A stretch of 64,000 nt of DNA from Lachnospiraceae bacterium (GTDB taxonomy: Bacteria; Bacillota; Clostridia; Lachnospirales; Lachnospiraceae), in NCBI GenBank assembly GCA_024690825.1, contig JAILOK010000112.1, positions 1 to 64,000 on the forward strand. Reading direction: 5' to 3'. This document shows positions 41,691-49,252 of this stretch, in pieces (the stretch's first letter is position 1; each line of letters starts with the position of its first letter). The notes beneath the pieces were generated by a model that did no database searches, was not told where the DNA came from, and saw only the letters and a program-made list of their open reading frames with translations. Position numbers and translations under genes: made by a program.

Positions 41691-42575
41691 ATGATAGCAC
41701 AGATCCTGGGAAAATATTTTGTAGAAAAGGATTTTTTGACACACGGACAGCTTTCGACCGTGCTGAAAAAGCAGATGGGCAGAAAGGTCCGCCTGGGTAC
41801 GATCGCCGTTTCCGAAGGACTCATGACTCTTGCGCAGGCAGATGCCGTCAACATGCTGCAGCAGTCCATTGACAAACCCTTCGGTGATCTGGCCGTATAC
41901 AAGGGTTTTCTTACCATTACCCAGGTCAAATCCCTCCTTCGTGAACAGGGAAATGAATTCATCCTTTTCATGCAGACCTTAAACGATGAAGGCCTGATGG
42001 ATGTGCCCGCGTTTGAATCCGCAGTCAGGCAGTTCCAGATAGATTCGGGAGTTACGACTACCACTTTGGAAGCAATGAAGGCGGGAAGCATTGATGCCAT
42101 AATAGAAACCTGTCTCGGCGACAACATGAGTGAATTCATCGACCATGTCGGCACCGCAATCCGTCTGGTGGTCAGGATAATAGACAGGGATGCCTATATC
42201 GGAAAAGCAAGGATAACAAACGATGTTTCGGAACTCCCTTCGGGAGTGTTCCAGCGAATAACCACACCTTCAGGCGACAGTTACTGCTGCGCCCTCACGG
42301 ATGAAAAGCAGGGGCTCTGCGCGGTAGCCTCCGGCTTTGCAAAAGATCAGTTTGAAAACGATGATCTGTTTATAATAGATGCCGCGGGAGAATTCCTGAA
42401 CTGTGTAAACGGCCTGTTCTGCACGACCGTAAGCCATGAGGAACCTTCCTATGACATCGAACCCCAACAGTTCTATTCACACGAAAACATCCCGGACACC
42501 ATAACCGGTTCAAAGATACTTCATATGCCCATCTATATAGGGAGCAGCGTGACAGAGTTCGTCATCATCAAGTGA
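41691..42575 (+). CDS. MshEN-like repeat protein with C-terminal CheX/CheC-type phosphatase domain
   Basis: 294 residues from ATG 41691 (GAGGG ~7 nt upstream; the frame is open from 41607). Residues 5-86 hold three repeats of the form LGxxxVxxxxLTxxQLxxxLxxQ: LGKYFVEKDFLTHGQL, RLGTIAVSEGLMTLAQ and FGDLAVYKGFLTITQV; a weaker fourth follows (94-116). This is the pattern of the MshEN/T2SSE_N module. The C-terminal domain (about 145-294) carries DAAGEFLN (230-237), the D-x3-E-x2-N signature of CheC/CheX phospho-aspartate phosphatases, followed by Pro at 249 and 252. It could dephosphorylate a response regulator under control of the repeats. The two-part architecture is read directly; function is inferred. 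Confidence 0.72.
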   Translation: MIAQILGKYFVEKDFLTHGQLSTVLKKQMGRKVRLGTIAVSEGLMTLAQADAVNMLQQSIDKPFGDLAVYKGFLTITQVKSLLREQGNEFILFMQTLNDEGLMDVPAFESAVRQFQIDSGVTTTTLEAMKAGSIDAIIETCLGDNMSEFIDHVGTAIRLVVRIIDRDAYIGKARITNDVSELPSGVFQRITTPSGDSYCCALTDEKQGLCAVASGFAKDQFENDDLFIIDAAGEFLNCVNGLFCTTVSHEEPSYDIEPQQFYSHENIPDTITGSKILHMPIYIGSSVTEFVIIK

Positions 42576-43845
42576 CGGCATTAAAGGTTCTGATCAGACC
42601 GACATAGTAAAGAGAGCCGCAGGCGCAGATAACATCTGATGCTTCGGCTTTTTTTAATGCCTCCTTATATGCGCTTACGGGATCCGGGACAGCCTTTGCG
42701 GGAACACCGCTTCTTTTTTTTACTTCCGAAAGAAGCTCATCTGCGCTTAAACTCCTCCCCGAAGGCACCGTCACGGTATATACCTCCTTAGCAAGAGGAA
42801 GTATTTCATCGAGCATCTTTCCATAGTCCTTATCCTTAAGGATTCCTATGATAAATATCACGGGAGTATCCTGAAAATAAAGTCTCAGGCTTGAAGAAAG
42901 TCTTAACATGCCCTGTACATTATGGGAGCCGTCTATGACCACCCGCGGTTCTCTCCTTATCATCTCAAATCTCGCGGGCCACCCGGCCTTAAAAAGCCCC
43001 TCCTTTACCTGATCAGGCTTTATATCAAAACCTTTGTCCCTAAGTATCTGCGCAGCCTTCACTGCCATGGAGGCATTATTTATCTGATAGTCACCCAAAA
43101 GCGAAATGCTGTATTTTATACCTTCAAGTTCAAAATCCACTCCGTTTATGCCGGATTTTGAAGGGCCATCCGGAAGAGGACATACAAAAAGGTCCGCTTT
43201 TCTTTCCCTGCAGACTCCCTCAATAACCTCCATAACCCCGTTCTCCTGGGGATATACCAGTACCGTGCTGTCCTTTTTGATGATACCCGCCTTTTCAAAG
43301 GCTATCTTTTCAAGAGTATCTCCAAGTATGTCCGTATGGTCATAGCTTATCGGCGTGATCATGCAAAGAAGCGGTTCTTTTATTACATTGGTCGCATCAA
43401 GCCTTCCTCCGAGGCCGACTTCAAGCACGCATATGTCACATTTCTTTTCAAAAAAGTAAAGGAAGGCTATGGCAGTTATGACCTCAAACTCAGTCGGCTC
43501 GCCTTTTCCCTCCTCCTTCATTCTGACAGCCGCTTCTTTCACTTTGGTCGCAAGACGCGCAAAATCCTCCTCTCCTATCTCTTCTCCGTCTACTCTTATC
43601 CTTTCGGAGAATCTCTCCACAAAAGGAGAAGTATACATGCCTGTCCTGTAACCTGAGCTGATGAGGATCTGACTTAAAAATGCCACGGTTGAACCCTTTC
43701 CGTTCGTTCCCGCGACATGGACAAACCTCATCTTCTTCTGGGGATCTCCCAGATCCTTCATAAGGTTCTCTATATTTTCAAGACCCAGCTTTGAACCGAA
43801 GCGGGCTATACTGTCTATATATCTCCTTGCATCCTCATAATTCAT
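42568..43845 (-). CDS. folC: Folylpolyglutamate/dihydrofolate synthase
   Basis: 425 residues, Mur-ligase fold: P-loop VAGTNGKGST (about 44-53), the SERIRVDGEEI loop, YDHTDILGDTLEKIAFEKAGIIK and C-terminal HNVQG. It adds glutamates to folates and, in bifunctional forms, makes dihydrofolate from dihydropteroate. ATG overlaps the folT stop (ATGA), giving a transport-plus-trapping pair. Its end overlaps the convergent CheX-like gene by 8 bp. Confidence 0.95.
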   Translation of the reverse strand: MNYEDARRYIDSIARFGSKLGLENIENLMKDLGDPQKKMRFVHVAGTNGKGSTVAFLSQILISSGYRTGMYTSPFVERFSERIRVDGEEIGEEDFARLATKVKEAAVRMKEEGKGEPTEFEVITAIAFLYFFEKKCDICVLEVGLGGRLDATNVIKEPLLCMITPISYDHTDILGDTLEKIAFEKAGIIKKDSTVLVYPQENGVMEVIEGVCRERKADLFVCPLPDGPSKSGINGVDFELEGIKYSISLLGDYQINNASMAVKAAQILRDKGFDIKPDQVKEGLFKAGWPARFEMIRREPRVVIDGSHNVQGMLRLSSSLRLYFQDTPVIFIIGILKDKDYGKMLDEILPLAKEVYTVTVPSGRSLSADELLSEVKKRSGVPAKAVPDPVSAYKEALKKAEASDVICACGSLYYVGLIRTFNAVT

Positions 43846-44360
43846 GTCTTTTGAAATATCCTTTTGTTTACCGCTTCAGCGCCCTTTAAAACACCCGTCA
43901 GGAGCAGTACATTTATCGGGAACATTATGAGCGTCTTTATTACCCTGGCGCCAAGAACAGCCATGATCCCCTGTCCGTAAAGGATGCTTAAGCAGACCGT
44001 GTTCAGACACAGGCTAATGATCAGCGTGTCAAGAAGCTGGGCCGCTATTATCCTCTTTATTGACGGCGTCTTTTTGTAAAGGATCAGTCCGTATAAGACC
44101 CCCTGAACGATCCCCGTTATCGTAAATCCCGGGAAATAGGGTCCCGTCGGCTTTACAAGAAATCCCAGCACATCAGTCAGACCGCCTACTATCCCTCCGA
44201 TGGCTGGTCCGAATAGCATTCCCGTACATGCAACGGGAAGAAACTGGAGTCTTATCTCCGCCACATCGGATATGGGGATCTTGAAAAAACCCAGTATGAC
44301 CGCTATGCCTAATAACATCGCGCATGTCGTCATGACCCTGGTATCCGTCAGCTGCTTCAT
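43842..44360 (-). CDS. folT: ECF transporter S component for folate
   Basis: 172 residues from ATG 44360, which overlaps the pyrD stop as TGATG (a GTG at 44372 is possible). Six hydrophobic segments; the AEIRLQFLPVACTGMLFGP and GGLTDVLGFLVKPTGPYFPG boxes match FolT. It binds folate and works with a shared EcfAA'T energising module encoded elsewhere. folC follows at once. Confidence 0.9.
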   Translation of the reverse strand: MKQLTDTRVMTTCAMLLGIAVILGFFKIPISDVAEIRLQFLPVACTGMLFGPAIGGIVGGLTDVLGFLVKPTGPYFPGFTITGIVQGVLYGLILYKKTPSIKRIIAAQLLDTLIISLCLNTVCLSILYGQGIMAVLGARVIKTLIMFPINVLLLTGVLKGAEAVNKRIFQKT

Positions 44361-45268
44361 CAGTGCATACACCCTATGATATCCGATATCTTTTCGATAC
44401 CGGTTTTTTCCATATATGCTTCCATGCCGTTTATTATATCCATCATCAGCCCCGGCTCATGAAAATTCATCATTCCCACCGCGACAAGACTTGCTCCCGC
44501 CATCATCATCTCTACGGCATCCTCCCATCCTGCGATCCCGCCCATTCCGATGACAGGGATCTTCACTGCCTTTGAGGCTTCATATACCATTCTTACTGCT
44601 ATGGGATGGATGGCCGGTCCCGAAAGACCTCCTGTTCTGTTTGCCAGAACAAACCTTCTCCGGTATATATCTATTTTCATTGCAGTAAAGGTGTTGATCA
44701 GCGATACGGCATCCGCCCCTCCCTCCTCGGCAGCGCGGGCCATCATAGAAATATCAGTGACATTCGGAGAAAGCTTCATGATGACAGGTTTTTTCGACAC
44801 CTGCTTTACCGCCTTCGTTATCGAAAGAAGAGAGTCTGCGTCTGTTCCGAAGGCTATCCCGCCCTCCTTCACATTGGGACAGGATACATTTATCTCAAGC
44901 ATGGCGATCTCTTCCCTTTCGGAAAGGATCTTTACCGCTTCGACATATTCTTCTTCGGTGTGTCCGCAGACATTTACTATCACGGGCACATCGAAATTTT
45001 TAAGGAAGGCCAGATCGCGCTTGATAAAAACCTCTGCACCGGGGTTCTGCAGGCCTATGGCATTCATCATTCCCGATGGTGTTTCGGCAACCCTGGGTGT
45101 ATCGTTCCCCTCCCAGGCAGTAACGGATACTCCCTTGGTAGTGACCGCGCCAAGCTTTCCCAGATCCAAAAATCCGGAGTATTCCATGCCGCTTCCAAAA
45201 GTGCCTGATGCGCAGGTGACGGGATTCCTAAACTTTATACCGCATAAGCTTACAGACATATCCCTCAT
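44360..45268 (-). CDS. pyrD: Dihydroorotate dehydrogenase B, catalytic subunit
   Basis: 302 residues. FMN-binding barrel with the NPVTCASGTFG start, LEINVSCPNVKEGG containing the class 1 catalytic Cys (near 131), KLSPNVTDI, and the GMGGIAGWEDAVEMMMAGA phosphate site. With PyrK it oxidises dihydroorotate using NAD+ (class 1B). ATG overlaps the pyrK stop (ATGA). Confidence 0.96.
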   Translation of the reverse strand: MRDMSVSLCGIKFRNPVTCASGTFGSGMEYSGFLDLGKLGAVTTKGVSVTAWEGNDTPRVAETPSGMMNAIGLQNPGAEVFIKRDLAFLKNFDVPVIVNVCGHTEEEYVEAVKILSEREEIAMLEINVSCPNVKEGGIAFGTDADSLLSITKAVKQVSKKPVIMKLSPNVTDISMMARAAEEGGADAVSLINTFTAMKIDIYRRRFVLANRTGGLSGPAIHPIAVRMVYEASKAVKIPVIGMGGIAGWEDAVEMMMAGASLVAVGMMNFHEPGLMMDIINGMEAYMEKTGIEKISDIIGCMH

Positions 45269-46062
45269 AAGACCACCTCCGATGCGTCAAAAACCGGCCC
45301 TTCCGTGCAGATCCTCGCATTGTTTACATGGGAATGGCTGTCCTTTTCTGTTGTTTTGACCACACAGCCAAGACATGCCCCCACTCCGCATGCCATCCTT
45401 TCCTCGAGAGAAATATATGCTTTGATCCCGTTTTTTTCAGAGTACTCTTTTACGGCTTCAAGCATGGGCATGGGGCCGCAGGCAAATATCACATCTGCCC
45501 CGATCAGGGCTTTATCTGCCGCTTCTATGACATTTCCTTTGATGCCTGCGCTCCCGTCATCCGTTGCTATGACAACATCCGCTCCGCTGTCCTTAAAATC
45601 CTGCGACAAAAATGCATTCATGGAGGAATCCCTGTAACCTAAAACCGCTCTCACATTTTGGGGCCCGTCCGTTTTGCCCTTCATCCGGCATAATCTCTTT
45701 GACAATTCCAAAAGAGCGGGCGCTCCGATCCCTCCGCAAAGAAGAAGGACTTCCTTTCCGGCTGCTGCGCTTAAATCCCAGCCGTTCCCGAGAGGTCCTT
45801 CTATCATGATTTCCTTATTTATGTCTATATCCGCCAGACCTTCCGTTCCTGCGCCGGATACCCTGAAAACGATCCGGATCTCTTCACCTTCCGCTTCGCA
45901 TATGCACAAAGGCCTTCCCAAAAGCTTTGAAGGGTCGTTTGGAAATACCAGTATAAACTGACCGCTTTTTGCTTCAGGCGCTATTTCTGTCTTAAGCCTG
46001 ATATCATATATCCCCTCGCACAGTTTTCTTTTCGAAACGACTTCAGCCCTGCATTTTTTCAT
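45265..46062 (-). CDS. pyrK: Dihydroorotate dehydrogenase B, electron-transfer subunit
   Basis: 265 residues from ATG 46062 (AAGGA 8 nt upstream, ATGA overlap with pyrC; the longer frame is discarded). FAD domain with RPLCICEAE, NAD domain with LLCGGIGAPALLELSKRL, and the C-terminal 2Fe-2S cysteines CGVGACLGC with a fourth Cys in ARICTEGPVF. It passes electrons from PyrD to NAD+. Confidence 0.95.
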   Translation of the reverse strand: MKKCRAEVVSKRKLCEGIYDIRLKTEIAPEAKSGQFILVFPNDPSKLLGRPLCICEAEGEEIRIVFRVSGAGTEGLADIDINKEIMIEGPLGNGWDLSAAAGKEVLLLCGGIGAPALLELSKRLCRMKGKTDGPQNVRAVLGYRDSSMNAFLSQDFKDSGADVVIATDDGSAGIKGNVIEAADKALIGADVIFACGPMPMLEAVKEYSEKNGIKAYISLEERMACGVGACLGCVVKTTEKDSHSHVNNARICTEGPVFDASEVVL

Positions 46063-47330
46063 AATACGATCCTTTTTCCCCCGGCTATGGTATGGTGGAC
46101 CTTTCCGTAGAGTTCTTCGCCTATGAACGGGGAATTGAAGGACTTTGAATAAAATTTGCTCACCGTCCATTTTTCGTTGGGATCAAACACGACTACATCC
46201 CCGGCGGCCCCTATCTCAAGCGTTCCGGCATTGAATCCGTAAAGACGGGCCGGATTCAGGCTCATGAGCTCTATCATCTTCATCAGGTCCATATGTCCTG
46301 CCTTGACGAGATTTGTCACCGCCAGCGCCAGCGCCGTCTCGAGACCTATCATGCCTGAAGGCGCGATCACAAAGCTCCTTCTTTTTTCGATCTCCATATG
46401 AGGAGCATGGTCTGTGGCTATGATATCCAAGGTACCGTCCTTTAACCCTTCAATGATGGCCTGTCTGTCCCTTTCAGTCCGAAGCGGCGGATTAACCTTT
46501 GCTTCGGATCCCCTGTCTATTATGGCTTTTTCCGTCAGGGAGAAGTGGTGGGGCGTTGCTTCCGCGTGTATGAGGCCTGCCTTATCCTTCTTTTTGGCTT
46601 CACGGATCATAGCGACGCTTTCTGCCGCGCTCACATGCTGTATATTGATGATCGCTCCGGTCTCGAGCGCGAGCTTCAGATCCCTTTCGACCATCACTAT
46701 CTCTGCCTTCCTGTCTGCTCCCGTAAGTCCGAATTTCCTTGCAACCTCTCCTGCATTGATGCCCTGCTCAAAGATATAGGAGGGATCCTCCTCGTGAAGG
46801 CTTATCGGCGTACCAAGCTTTGCGGCGGCTTCCATGGCTTTTCTCATCAGGACATCATTTATTATCGGCAGTCCGTCATCCGAAAAACCGGGCGCGCCGT
46901 CCTTTGCAAGGCTTTCCATGTCCGTCAGGCTTTTTCCCATACGGCCGTTCGTGACCGTAGCAAGCTGATGTACATGTATCTGGGAATCCTCCACCCTTTT
47001 TAAGATGCTGTTTAAGATCGACTGCCTGTCAACGGCAGGTTCCGTATTTGCCATCAGCACCACCGTGGTATATCCCCCGGCGATCGCCGCTCTTTCTCCT
47101 GTGCCTATGTCTTCTTTTTCGGTCTGACCGGGATCCCTGAAATGAGCATGAACATCCACAAAACCGGGAGCCACGACCATTCCCGCAGCATCAACGACCT
47201 GTCCGTCCTTATTTCTTTTATCATCGATCAGGGGAAACACATCCTCGATCAGTCCGTCATTTATGAGTACATCCGCCTTCCTGTCTGTCTGTGTCGCCGG
47301 ATCTACCACTCTTCCGCCTCTGATTATCAT
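46059..47330 (-). CDS. pyrC: Dihydroorotase
   Basis: 423 residues, amidohydrolase class I type. Zinc ligands in DVHAHFRDPG (about 59-68), H in QHVSAAES, H in EATPHHF and D in ATDHAPH. It closes carbamoyl-aspartate to dihydroorotate. Three bases after plsC. Confidence 0.96.
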   Translation of the reverse strand: MIIRGGRVVDPATQTDRKADVLINDGLIEDVFPLIDDKRNKDGQVVDAAGMVVAPGFVDVHAHFRDPGQTEKEDIGTGERAAIAGGYTTVVLMANTEPAVDRQSILNSILKRVEDSQIHVHQLATVTNGRMGKSLTDMESLAKDGAPGFSDDGLPIINDVLMRKAMEAAAKLGTPISLHEEDPSYIFEQGINAGEVARKFGLTGADRKAEIVMVERDLKLALETGAIINIQHVSAAESVAMIREAKKKDKAGLIHAEATPHHFSLTEKAIIDRGSEAKVNPPLRTERDRQAIIEGLKDGTLDIIATDHAPHMEIEKRRSFVIAPSGMIGLETALALAVTNLVKAGHMDLMKMIELMSLNPARLYGFNAGTLEIGAAGDVVVFDPNEKWTVSKFYSKSFNSPFIGEELYGKVHHTIAGGKRIVL

Positions 47331-47333
47331 AGA

Positions 47334-48071
47334 TCAAACCCCTTTCAGCATTTCTGCAATCCTGCCTCTTGTTATCTCTCCCAAATGTTTCTGTTCATCC
47401 TTGGAAAAATCGTTTATTTCCAGAGGCTGTCCGAAGATCATCTTTACATCTGCTGCTTTCAGCCATGGAAGATGTTCTTCGAAAACGGCTCTCGTATTGC
47501 TCATCGCCACCGGTATGATCTTTGCTCCCGATTTGACCGCGATCTTTAATGAGCCTTCCTTAAACGGCGCTAGTTCCGTCTCATCCTCACCCTTTCCTCT
47601 GGTGCCCTCCGGATAGATAACGATACTTATGCCGTTCTTTACTTCATCTATACACTCAAGGATGACCTTAAGACCCTGCTTTAAATCCTTTCGGTCAAGG
47701 AATCTGCAGTGAAGGAGCCTCATCCACCAACCGATCACAGGCAGATTTTTCGTTTCCTTCTTTGCCACAAATCCGGTCAGTTTCTTTCTCTTTCCGAGAT
47801 ATCCGTAAAGAATGACTATATCAAAGATGCTCCTGTGATTTGATACAAAGAGCACCGCTTCGTCGTCCGGGATATTCTCTTCTCCCGTAACATCAAGTTT
47901 TACTCCGGCAATAAAATCCACCACCGTGAAGGCCCAGCATACGATGACAAGCGGCAGCATATCCGCAGTTTCCCTTGAAAACAGCCTTATGATAAGTATG
48001 ATACCGATGAGGGGAATGGATACCAAAAGAAAGATCAGCAGAAATATGAAGGCTATGATTATTCTGATCAT
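47334..48071 (-). CDS. plsC: 1-acylglycerol-3-phosphate acyltransferase
   Basis: 245 residues. Two N-terminal hydrophobic segments, then the acyltransferase boxes NHRSIFD (HX4D, about 82-88), FLDRKD and YPEGTRGKGE. It makes phosphatidic acid from lysophosphatidic acid at the membrane. Sits between a methyltransferase and pyrC with 3-bp gaps on both sides. Confidence 0.93.
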   Translation of the reverse strand: MIRIIIAFIFLLIFLLVSIPLIGIILIIRLFSRETADMLPLVIVCWAFTVVDFIAGVKLDVTGEENIPDDEAVLFVSNHRSIFDIVILYGYLGKRKKLTGFVAKKETKNLPVIGWWMRLLHCRFLDRKDLKQGLKVILECIDEVKNGISIVIYPEGTRGKGEDETELAPFKEGSLKIAVKSGAKIIPVAMSNTRAVFEEHLPWLKAADVKMIFGQPLEINDFSKDEQKHLGEITRGRIAEMLKGV

Positions 48072-48074
48072 CTC

Positions 48075-49112
48075 TCAGGCCTTCCTTCTCAAAATCATGT
48101 GTATCTCCGAGGCGGATTCGCTTTCATCGACCGTCCGCTGAAGATCGTCAAGTATCGGCAGGAATCTTTCCGAAAAAACATCCTTCAGTCTTCCGTTTCC
48201 GCCTTCCTCGAGACAGACGCATATCATCCTGTAAAGATCCATCATGTCGGATCCGAATTTCCATGAAGACATCTTTTCAAAACCGATCCTCCCGGCCATA
48301 TATGAGATAGAGCTGTCCTGGAAAAGATGACTGTGAGTTCCTCCGGCATGCCGGTTGTAGCAGTTCTGATGGGCCGCTTCAAACACGCAGCTTAAGGAAA
48401 ACATCGGCACCGAAAAATAAATATACCGGATATTTCCGTTGTCTCTTACGGCATCGAGGATCTCATCCAGGTTTATGATATGCTCCAAAACCCCGATAAA
48501 GGTAACCGTGTTGCATTCCGTATTCCGTATCAGCGCAGCTATATCGCCGGGATCGGCCTGCTTTAATATATCCTCCCCGTTCATGGCATTCGCGAAGTCC
48601 ACCTGGGCGCTGCTTATCTCAACGCCTGTCGAATCACTGACGCCAAGTGTCCTTAAAGCGCTCACGAAATAACCGCTTCCCGCTCCGTCGTCAAGCACGC
48701 GGATATCGGAAAGCGCAAGACCGTCTTTATTAAGTTCTTCAATGAGAAACTGTGCCTTTGGGATATAGATCATATCCCGTCTTGATATGTATTTCTTCCT
48801 GTCATCCTCAGAATAGTTGTTTTCGTAACTGTCTGAGATATATACGGCATTTGCGAAATCATCCGTATCTTCATAGCGGCTGTTCACATGTCCGCATTTT
48901 CCGCACAGGAAATATTCCATCCTCTGGCTTTGATAGAGGACTTCTCCCGAAAGCTTTTCATGACAGATCTTGCAGAAACGCCTTTCGGGCTGACGCAGAA
49001 GGGCATCTGCCTGGCGGGAGGACATCTTGAGCATTTCCCCGTTGCGGTTAAAGAAATCGCTCTTGATCTTCATGATGTCGCCGACCGATTTTCCGTATCG
49101 CTTATTCTCCAT
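48075..49112 (-). CDS. SAM-dependent methyltransferase with N-terminal zinc module
   Basis: 345 residues from ATG 49112, 5 nt after GGAGG. Longer starts would run into the tRNA gene. Cys pairs CKIC and CGKC (about 45-75) form a zinc module, as in sugar C-methyltransferase-like proteins. The class I methyltransferase core has motif I VLDDGAGSGYFVSAL and a GVLEHI acidic loop. Substrate unknown; the pattern resembles NDP-sugar or surface-glycan methyltransferases. The gene starts only 16 bp after the tRNA-Leu 3' end. Confidence 0.8.
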   Translation of the reverse strand: MENKRYGKSVGDIMKIKSDFFNRNGEMLKMSSRQADALLRQPERRFCKICHEKLSGEVLYQSQRMEYFLCGKCGHVNSRYEDTDDFANAVYISDSYENNYSEDDRKKYISRRDMIYIPKAQFLIEELNKDGLALSDIRVLDDGAGSGYFVSALRTLGVSDSTGVEISSAQVDFANAMNGEDILKQADPGDIAALIRNTECNTVTFIGVLEHIINLDEILDAVRDNGNIRYIYFSVPMFSLSCVFEAAHQNCYNRHAGGTHSHLFQDSSISYMAGRIGFEKMSSWKFGSDMMDLYRMICVCLEEGGNGRLKDVFSERFLPILDDLQRTVDESESASEIHMILRRKA

Positions 49113-49128
49113 CAATTCCTCCATGCAT

Positions 49129-49211
49129 GCGGGTAGCCGGACTTGAACCGGCACGGTATCACTACCGAGGGATTTTAAGTCCCTTGTGTCTGCCTATTCC
49201 ACCATACCCGC
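49129..49211 (-). tRNA. tRNA-Leu (anticodon UAA)
   Basis: 83 nt. Acceptor GCGGGTA pairs with TACCCGC at the 3' end; anticodon stem AGGGA/TCCCT holds the loop CTTAAAA, so the anticodon is TAA (UUA/UUG codons). The long variable arm (CGGTAGTGATACCG) is class II, and the T loop is TTCAAGT between GCCGG and CCGGC. CCA is not encoded. No terminator follows before the methyltransferase RBS. Confidence 0.97.
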
Positions 49212-49223
49212 TTAGGTCACCTT

Positions 49224-49252
49224 ATGATAGCACACCTTACGATTCTTATCAA
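49224..49252 (-). promoter_or_regulatory. Promoter of tRNA-Leu and downstream operon
   Basis: TTGATA (49247-49252), 17-bp spacer, TATCAT (49224-49229), ending ~12 bp before the tRNA. The -35 box contains the TGA stop codon of the upstream glycosidase gene. Confidence 0.75.

Noticed and set aside
44550-45359. Forward ORF of 269 codons opposite pyrD/pyrK
   Set aside because: Shadow of well-conserved pyrimidine genes.
48075-49154. Methyltransferase start at 49154
   Set aside because: It would lie inside the tRNA-Leu gene; ATG 49112 has GGAGG at the right distance.
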